Part shown: in pieces, positions 58,810-64,000 of the stretch
Numbering within the stretch: the first letter of the stretch is position 1
How the letters are laid out: every line of letters begins with the position of its first letter
Source: CAMYLY01 sp036397755
GTDB taxonomy: Bacteria; Gemmatimonadota; Gemmatimonadetes; Gemmatimonadales; GWC2-71-9
Direction of reading: 5' to 3'
Length of the DNA: 64,000 bases
NCBI GenBank assembly: GCA_036397755.1
Contig: DASWII010000018.1
Location: 1 to 64,000 of the forward strand
The notes under the pieces: model-generated
The model's input: the letters and a program-made list of their open reading frames with translations, nothing else
What the model was told of the DNA's origin: nothing
The model's database searches: none
Translations under genes and position numbers: made by a program

Positions 58810-60026
58810 CCTCGCGACTGCCTCTCAGCGATCCGGCGCTCGAGCCGATCGCGGAGAAGGTCGAGGCGGGTGAGCGACTCTCGCGGCACGAGGGCATCGC
58901 GCTCTACGAAACCGATGACCTCATTGGCCTCGGCGCGATCGCCGAGCGGGCCAACGCCAGCCGGAACGGGACGCGCGTGTTTTTCTCGGCGAACCAGCAC
59001 CTGAATCCCACCAACGTCTGTGTGCTGCGCCACGTCTGCGTATTTTGCTCCTTCGCGCGGACGCCCAAGGAGGACGGCGCCTATACCCGCTCGCTCGACG
59101 AGGTGTTCGCCGAGGCTGAAACGGCACGGTCGCACCCGACGACCGAGTTTCACATTGTGGGAGGGTTGCACCCGAAGCTCCGGTTATCCTACTACGTCGA
59201 GATGATTCGCGGGCTCAAAGCGCGACACCCGCAGGTGCACATCAAGGCGCTGACCGCGGTCGAGATCGCGCACTTGGCGCGGGTGGAACGGATGACGACG
59301 GTCGCGGTGCTGCGGGCGCTGAAAGACGCGGGGCTGTCCACGCTGCCTGGGGGCGGCGCCGAGGTGTTCGGCGACGTGGTGCGGGCGACCATCGCCGATC
59401 GAAAGCTGGTGGCGGAGGACTGGGTCCGCGTGCACCGCGAGGCACACCAGTTGGGAATCCCCACTAACTGCACGTTGCTCTACGGCCACGTCGAGACCGC
59501 GGCGGACCGCATCGATCACTTGAGCATGCTGCGCGACCTGCAGGATGAGACCGGGGGATTCTTGACGTACATCCCCCTCGCCTATCACCCCGATCACAAC
59601 GAACTGGGACGTACGTTGGGTCGTGAGGGCTCGGCGACGACCGGCTACGAGGACCTGAAGAACATCGCCGTGGGCCGCTTGTTCCTGGACAACGTGCGGC
59701 ACGTCAAGACGCACTGGCCCATGGTGACGCCCTTCATGTCACAGCTGGCCTTGGCGTTCGGCTCCGATGACGTCGAGGGGACGGTCGTGTACGAGCGGGT
59801 GTACCATGATGCCGGGGCCGACACGCCGATGATGTTGTCCTACGGGGACCTCGTGAGGCTCATTCGAGGTGCCGGGAAGGACCCGGTCGAACGCAATTCG
59901 CTGTACGAGCCGATCCGCGAGTTCGCGGATGATGACGCGATCTTCACCGCTCCGGTCGCACGCGGCGGAGCGCGTCATGAGGCCGCGGAGCAGTTGGTGC
60001 AGCTCGTGGGAACGGGGAGGGCGTGA
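58806..60026 (+). CDS. mqnE: Aminofutalosine synthase (radical SAM), futalosine menaquinone pathway
   Basis: This 406-residue radical SAM enzyme makes aminofutalosine from 3-[(1-carboxyvinyl)oxy]benzoate in the futalosine route to menaquinone. EFHIVGGLHPKLRLSYYVEMIRGLKARHPQVHIKALTAVEI, STLPGGGAEVF and TYIPLAYHPDHNELG are typical of MqnE. The [4Fe-4S] motif is Cys72-x5-Cys78-x2-Cys81 (NVCVLRHVCVFCSF), two residues longer in the first gap than the C-x3-C-x2-C of MqnC encoded nearby. The gene is coupled to fabF by ATGA and to mqnA by GTGA. Call is firm, but the motif spacing deserves attention. Confidence 0.9.
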   Translation: MTSRLPLSDPALEPIAEKVEAGERLSRHEGIALYETDDLIGLGAIAERANASRNGTRVFFSANQHLNPTNVCVLRHVCVFCSFARTPKEDGAYTRSLDEVFAEAETARSHPTTEFHIVGGLHPKLRLSYYVEMIRGLKARHPQVHIKALTAVEIAHLARVERMTTVAVLRALKDAGLSTLPGGGAEVFGDVVRATIADRKLVAEDWVRVHREAHQLGIPTNCTLLYGHVETAADRIDHLSMLRDLQDETGGFLTYIPLAYHPDHNELGRTLGREGSATTGYEDLKNIAVGRLFLDNVRHVKTHWPMVTPFMSQLALAFGSDDVEGTVVYERVYHDAGADTPMMLSYGDLVRLIRGAGKDPVERNSLYEPIREFADDDAIFTAPVARGGARHEAAEQLVQLVGTGRA

Positions 60027-60847
60027 TGCGCGTGGGTCGGATCGGGTACGTCAACTGCTATCCCGTGTATGGCGCGCTCGATCGTGGGATCGTCCCGTTG
60101 GACGCGGAGCTCGTCACGGGCACACCGGCCGAGCTGAACGGCCTCCTGTCCGCCGGGGCGCTCGACGTGTCGGTGATCTCGGCGGTCGAGTACGCGCGGG
60201 AGTCGGATCGGTTCTTGCTCCTTCCAGATCTGGCCGTGTCGTGCGACGGCCCCGTCCGGAGTGTGGTCCTGTTCGCACGCCGACCAGCGCAGGAACTGCA
60301 CGAGGCCACGGTGCTCGTATCCGCGGCCTCGCGAACGTCGGTCTACCTGTTGCAACTTTTGGCGATGGACGTGTGGGGCGTATCACCGCGGCTCGTCACC
60401 GCGCGCACCGAGGCCGCGGATCTCGCGCAGCTGGAACGGTTGCCGCACGACGCGGTTCTGGTGATCGGCGACGCGGCGCTCGTGCTCGCCGCGCAAGACG
60501 GATACCCACACCGCTACGATCTTGGCGCAGCGTGGAAGGAGTGGACGGGGCTCCCGTTCGTATTCGCGGTGTGGGCGGCGCGACGCGAGGTGCAATCCGG
60601 GGAGGTCCAGCGGGTGCACCAGGCGCTGTGCCGCTCGCGCGCGTGGGGACTCGCGCACCTGGACGAACTCGTATCGGCGGCGGTGCGGGAAACGGGATTG
60701 CCCCGCGCGACCTGCGAGGAGTATTTCGGCGGCCTGGACTATGATTTGTCGTACCGACATGTCGAAGGCCTGACGTCGTTCTTTCGCCGCTTGGCAGCGC
60801 GCGGTTTGGTGCGTGACGGTAGCCTGCGCTTTCTGTCTGTGGCATGA
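60023..60847 (+). CDS. mqnA: Chorismate dehydratase, futalosine pathway
   Basis: This 274-residue periplasmic-binding-protein-like enzyme removes water from chorismate, the first step of the futalosine route. VGRIGYVNCYPVYGAL and the TGTPAELNGLLSAGALDVSVISAVEYAR segment are hallmark MqnA motifs. LVIGDAALVLA and LGAAWKEWTGLPFVFAVW are also typical of MqnA/MqnD. GTG 60023 overlaps mqnE, and ATG 60026 directly follows and may be used. MqnB and MqnD are not in the window. Confidence 0.93.
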   Translation: MMRVGRIGYVNCYPVYGALDRGIVPLDAELVTGTPAELNGLLSAGALDVSVISAVEYARESDRFLLLPDLAVSCDGPVRSVVLFARRPAQELHEATVLVSAASRTSVYLLQLLAMDVWGVSPRLVTARTEAADLAQLERLPHDAVLVIGDAALVLAAQDGYPHRYDLGAAWKEWTGLPFVFAVWAARREVQSGEVQRVHQALCRSRAWGLAHLDELVSAAVRETGLPRATCEEYFGGLDYDLSYRHVEGLTSFFRRLAARGLVRDGSLRFLSVA

Positions 60848-60881
60848 AAGCGGGTGTAGACTCGTGGCCAAGGTCTAACAA

Positions 60882-61931
60882 ATGATCCTCCGCACGTCTT
60901 CCGAGTTTCAATCCTACGTGTCGCTGTACCGCGACACGCCTCTGCTGGAGCTCGGCGCCATGGCCGACCGCGTGCGCCACGCGTTACATCCCGACGAGAT
61001 CGTGACGTACATCGTGGATCGCAACATCAACTACACCAACGTGTGCGTCGCCGACTGCAAGTTCTGCGCGTTTTACCGCCGTCCCAAGCACGACGAAGGG
61101 TACGTCCTGTCGTTCGAGGAGATCGGAGCCAAGATCGAGGAGGCCAAGCAACTGGGGGCCGTGCAGATCTTGATCCAAGGCGGACACAACCCCTACATCC
61201 CATTCGGCTGGTATCTCGAGCTGATGCGGTACGTCAAGCAACACCATCCCATCCACATCCACGGCTTCTCGCCGTCCGAGGTGGATTTCTTTGCCACACG
61301 GTTCAGAATGGATGCGCGGGACGTGGTGCGCGAGTTACGCGAAGCCGGATTGGACTCCATTCCGGGCGGTGGCGGTGAGATCCTCGTCCAGGACGTGCGC
61401 GATCGGGTGGCGAAAAAGAAGGCGGGCGCCGACCGGTGGCTCGAGATCATGGAGATCGCACACGGACTTGGAATGAAGACCTCGTGCACCATGATGTACG
61501 GACTCGGTGAGACCGTCGAGGATCGCATCGAGCATCTGCTCCGGCTGCGGGAAGTGCAGGCCCGTACGGGGGGATTCACGGCGTTCATCGCGTGGCCGCT
61601 GCAGCCCGAGCACACCGCCATGGAAGGCACTCCCAAGACGGACGCCGTGACCCATCTTCGCACCGTCGCCGCGGCGCGCGTCATTCTCGACAACATCCCG
61701 AACATTCAGGCCTCGTGGGTCACCATGGGACTGAAGGTGGGGCAAGTGGCCCTCCGATTCGGGTGCAACGATTTCGGATCGCTCATGATCGAGGAAAACG
61801 TCGTGTCGGCCGCCGGCACCACGCATCGCGCGACGGTGAGCGAGATGCGGCGCCACATTCGTGACGCGGGGTTCACGCCGGCGCGACGGAGACAAGATTA
61901 TACCATCCTGGAACTCGAGACCGCGGCGTAG
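60882..61931 (+). CDS. mqnC: Cyclic dehypoxanthinyl futalosine synthase (radical SAM)
   Basis: This 349-residue radical SAM enzyme cyclises dehypoxanthine futalosine. The [4Fe-4S] motif Cys55-x3-Cys59-x2-Cys62 (NVCVADCKFCAFYR) has the usual spacing. VQILIQGGHNPYIPFGWYLELMRYVKQ, SIPGGGGEIL and MMYGLGETVEDRIEHL are diagnostic. It starts at ATG 60882, 34 bases after mqnA, and purE-like follows five bases after its stop. Together with mqnE and mqnA it shows that menaquinone is made by the futalosine route. Confidence 0.94.
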   Translation: MILRTSSEFQSYVSLYRDTPLLELGAMADRVRHALHPDEIVTYIVDRNINYTNVCVADCKFCAFYRRPKHDEGYVLSFEEIGAKIEEAKQLGAVQILIQGGHNPYIPFGWYLELMRYVKQHHPIHIHGFSPSEVDFFATRFRMDARDVVRELREAGLDSIPGGGGEILVQDVRDRVAKKKAGADRWLEIMEIAHGLGMKTSCTMMYGLGETVEDRIEHLLRLREVQARTGGFTAFIAWPLQPEHTAMEGTPKTDAVTHLRTVAAARVILDNIPNIQASWVTMGLKVGQVALRFGCNDFGSLMIEENVVSAAGTTHRATVSEMRRHIRDAGFTPARRRQDYTILELETAA

Positions 61932-61936
61932 ACGAC

Positions 61937-62332
61937 ATGGCCGATATTCTGATTGTGGCGGGTTCGGAGAGCGATCGCGAACGCGTGGCGTCGGCCTTTG
62001 CGGTCCTGGACGACGCCGGTGTGAGCTACGAGTTCGTGGTGTCGTCTGCGCATCGCGATGCGGAGCAGACGGCGGACATCGCCAAGACGGCGCGAGCGAA
62101 GGGGTACAAGGTCATCATTGCGGCGGCCGGGCTTGCCGCTGCGCTTCCCGGGGCGGTCGCGGCGCTGACCGACCTGCCGGTGATCGGCCTCCCGCTGGAA
62201 GTCGGCCCGTTGCGCGGCGTGGATGCGCTCTACGCCATCGCGCAGCTCCCGCCGGGATGCCCCGTCGGAACGGTGGGCATCGGGAATGCGAAGAACGCGG
62301 CCTTGCTCGCGCTGCGCATCCTCGGACGGTAG
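61937..62332 (+). CDS. PurE-family protein (N5-carboxyaminoimidazole ribonucleotide mutase-like)
   Basis: This 131-residue protein is a compact member of the PurE family. Ser10 and Asp13 in AGSESD, and Ser37/His39/Arg40 in SSAHRD match the substrate-binding residues of PurE. The normally conserved GAGGAAHLPG loop reads AAAGLAAALPG, so its histidine is replaced by alanine. It is also shorter than the usual 160 residues. It follows mqnC within five bases and has no pur gene beside it. It may be a real PurE, or a divergent relative recruited to another carboxylation or decarboxylation step. Confidence 0.75.
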   Translation: MADILIVAGSESDRERVASAFAVLDDAGVSYEFVVSSAHRDAEQTADIAKTARAKGYKVIIAAAGLAAALPGAVAALTDLPVIGLPLEVGPLRGVDALYAIAQLPPGCPVGTVGIGNAKNAALLALRILGR

Positions 62333-62387
62333 GGGGACGGTGCCGACCGGGTCTGGAAGACGCTCGGCATCCTCCTGGGCGTAGGCA

Positions 62388-63548
62388 ATGCACACCGCTC
62401 GGCGCACTCACGGCTTCACCGAATCGGTGATTCGCGCCATGACGCGCGTCGCCGCACAGCACGATGCCATCAACCTCGCCCAAGGGTTCCCGAACTTCGC
62501 CGCGCCGGACGTCATCAAGGAAGCGGCCATCGCCGCGATCCGGGCCGACATCAATCAGTATGCGATCACCTGGGGATCCAAGCGCCTGCGCGAGGCGTTG
62601 GCCCGGAAGTACGAGGAGTGGTACGGGTTGGCGGTGAATCCGGAGACGGAGTTGACGGTGACGTGCGGGGGCACCGAAGCCATGGCGTCGGTGATGATGT
62701 CGATCGTCGACCCCGGAGATGAAGTGGTCGTACTGGAGCCGTTCTACGAGAACTATGGGCCCGATGCGATCTTGTGCGACGCCACGCCCGTGTTCGTCCC
62801 GATGGCGGGAGACGCGTTGGATTTGGATCGCCTCGCCGCGGCGTTCTCGGACCGCACCCGCGCTATCATTCTCAACACGCCCAACAACCCCACGGGGAAG
62901 GTGTTCACTCGCGGCGAGCTCGAAGCCATCGCCGCTATGTGTCAGCGGCACGACGCGTACGCGGTCACAGACGAGATTTACGAGCATATCTCCTACGAGG
63001 GCGCTCACATTCCGATGGCGACCTTGCCCGGGATGGCCGCGCGGACGATCACGACCAGCGGCGCCTCGAAGACCTTCAGCGTCACGGGGTGGAGGATCGG
63101 GTACATCATTGCTCCCGCGGCGGTGACCGATGCGGTTCGCAAGGTGCACGACTTCCTCACGGTGGGAGCGCCCGCGCCGCTACAGGAGGGGATTGCCGTC
63201 GGCCTCGACGTGCTGGGACCCGATTACTACCGCGCGCTGGCCGCCCAATATCGCGAACGGCGGCGCATCTGCCACGAGGCGCTGGTGGCCGCCGGCTTCG
63301 ACTGCCACGCGCCGGCCGGCGCCTACTACATCCTCGCGGATTTCTCGAGTCTCTCCGATCGCCCGGACGACGAGTTCGCTTTGTGGCTCACTCGAGAGAT
63401 CGGCGTCGCACCGGTGCCGGGGTCGAGTTTCTTCAGCACGCCGAAACTCGGTCGACACTTCGTGCGGTTCGCGTTCTGCAAGACCACCGATATGCTCGCC
63501 GAAGCTGCTCGACGACTGATGTCGGTGCGGGGAGCATCCTCACGCTAG
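62388..63548 (+). CDS. Class I pyridoxal-phosphate aminotransferase
   Basis: This 386-residue fold-type I aminotransferase has the PLP lysine at Lys228 in SGASKTFSVTGWRIGY. NTPNNPTGKVFT holds the PLP-contact asparagine, and DEIYEHISYEG follows. AINLAQGFPNFAAP near the start resembles the kynurenine/methionine aminotransferase branch (YbdL/KAT-like) more than classic aspartate aminotransferase. The substrate is uncertain. ATG 62388 lies 55 bases after the purE-like gene. Confidence 0.9.
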   Translation: MHTARRTHGFTESVIRAMTRVAAQHDAINLAQGFPNFAAPDVIKEAAIAAIRADINQYAITWGSKRLREALARKYEEWYGLAVNPETELTVTCGGTEAMASVMMSIVDPGDEVVVLEPFYENYGPDAILCDATPVFVPMAGDALDLDRLAAAFSDRTRAIILNTPNNPTGKVFTRGELEAIAAMCQRHDAYAVTDEIYEHISYEGAHIPMATLPGMAARTITTSGASKTFSVTGWRIGYIIAPAAVTDAVRKVHDFLTVGAPAPLQEGIAVGLDVLGPDYYRALAAQYRERRRICHEALVAAGFDCHAPAGAYYILADFSSLSDRPDDEFALWLTREIGVAPVPGSSFFSTPKLGRHFVRFAFCKTTDMLAEAARRLMSVRGASSR

Positions 63549-63590
63549 CCGGGGCTCGCTCCACTCCTACCGTCCCACGGTCCCACCCCG

Positions 63591-63596
63591 TATCAT
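63591..63596 (+). promoter_or_regulatory. Candidate -10 box before ispF
   Basis: TATCAT lies seven bases before the ispF ATG at 63604, a spacing like that of the nearly leaderless promoters elsewhere in the window. No good -35 hexamer is seen, so the call is tentative. Confidence 0.3.
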
Positions 63597-63603
63597 CCGC
63601 CCC

Positions 63604-64000
63604 ATGAATCACCGGGTTGGAATTGGTTATGACTCCCACGTATTCGACCCGACGCGGCCGTTGCTGCTGGGCGGCGTCGAGATTCCCGGAGCGCCGGGTC
63701 TCATGGGGCACTCCGACGGCGACGCGGTCGCTCATGCCCTCATGGACGCCTTGCTGGGCGCCGCGGGGTTGGGTGACATCGGAAGGTTGTTCCCCGACGA
63801 CGACGAGCAGTACCGCAATGCCGATTCGATGGCCTTGCTTGCCACCGTCGTGGCGCGCCTGAGTGATGCAGGGATGCGCATCAACAATGTCGATGCCACG
63901 ATCATCGCGGAACGGCCCAAGCTGTCTCCCTACATCACCGGTATGTGCGAGCGCCTGTCTGGCGTGCTCGGGATCCCGATGGAGGCCGTGTCGGTGAAGG
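63604..64000 (+). CDS. ispF: 2-C-methyl-D-erythritol 2,4-cyclodiphosphate synthase, 5' part
   Basis: The gene runs off the right edge after 132 codons. IspF cyclises CDP-methylerythritol phosphate in the non-mevalonate isoprenoid route. The metal ligands are in GYDSHVF (Asp10 and His12) and the conserved GHSDGDAVAHALMDALLGAAGLGDIGRLFPDDD segment is intact. NVDATIIAERPKLSPY further confirms the family. It links to the window's menaquinone and undecaprenyl genes, which need isoprenoid chains. Confidence 0.95.
   Translation, partial: MNHRVGIGYDSHVFDPTRPLLLGGVEIPGAPGLMGHSDGDAVAHALMDALLGAAGLGDIGRLFPDDDEQYRNADSMALLATVVARLSDAGMRINNVDATIIAERPKLSPYITGMCERLSGVLGIPMEAVSVK

Noticed and set aside
60848..60881. 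A separate promoter for mqnC
   Set aside because: TAGACT at 60857 could be a -10 box, but no -35-like hexamer is found at the right distance. Read-through from mqnA is simpler.
1..64000. CRISPR arrays, insertion sequences, integrases, prophage genes and rRNA
   Set aside because: No regularly spaced repeats, transposase or integrase motifs, phage structural genes or rRNA-like segments were seen on either strand.

Overview
The window is a GC-rich (about two-thirds G+C by eye), gene-dense bacterial chromosome segment of mostly core genes. No insertion sequence, prophage, CRISPR array or rRNA is visible. Gene content and style suggest a member of Gemmatimonadota, although this is inferred from family resemblance and was not tested by a search. 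Supporting signs are the futalosine menaquinone genes, a bacillithiol gene, a 14-subunit Nuo operon, TPR proteins with a TolB-like N-terminal domain, and very frequent GTG starts.

Layout. 1-6.4 kb holds the tail of a TPR protein, tRNA-Ser(CGA) on the minus strand, a 2-hydroxyacid dehydrogenase, pyrR-pyrB-pyrC, a coiled-coil zinc-ribbon protein, and a convergent rpsT. 6.5-25 kb is a long same-strand series: scpA-scpB-rluB, a 544-residue Rossmann protein, a MoxR/Bat (aerotolerance-type) cluster with fused BatB-BatC and BatD-BatE proteins, then mutL-miaA-bshA-uppP-birA-(membrane protein)-coaX. 25-31.4 kb holds two small membrane proteins, then a minus-strand GNAT / N-succinylamino acid racemase-type / M20 hydrolase trio, and a separate minus-strand dcd-(one-TM protein)-Yip1 group. 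31.5-49.4 kb is nuoABCDEFGHIJKLMN followed without a gap by a phosphohexomutase and a UPF0182 membrane protein. 49.4-53.8 kb holds carbamate kinase, sucC-sucD, an EIIA-like/CBS protein and ndk. 53.8-62 kb holds yceD-rpmF, then fabH-fabD-fabG-acpP-fabF running directly into mqnE-mqnA-mqnC and a purE-like gene. The end holds a class I aminotransferase and the start of ispF.

How it works together. The window joins respiratory NADH oxidation (complex I), the route to its menaquinone (mqn genes), the fatty acids of the membrane that holds both, and substrate-level phosphorylation steps (ArcC, SucCD) next to nucleotide balancing (Ndk). Genes are packed very tightly. At least ten junctions use a four-base GTGA overlap and eight use ATGA.

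Most interesting signals. (1) An inverted repeat in the nuo leader fits the core of the NADH-sensing Rex operator. (2) A repeated promoter style has a -35 TTGAC-type box, a 17-18 bp spacer and a TAxxxT -10 box a few bases before the start codon, sometimes with the -35 overlapping the previous stop codon. This implies nearly leaderless mRNAs, including that of pyrR. (3) A complete three-enzyme set fits conversion of D- to L-amino acids through N-succinyl intermediates. (4) MqnE has a C-x5-C-x2-C cluster motif instead of the expected C-x3-C-x2-C. (5) The Bat proteins are condensed by fusion.
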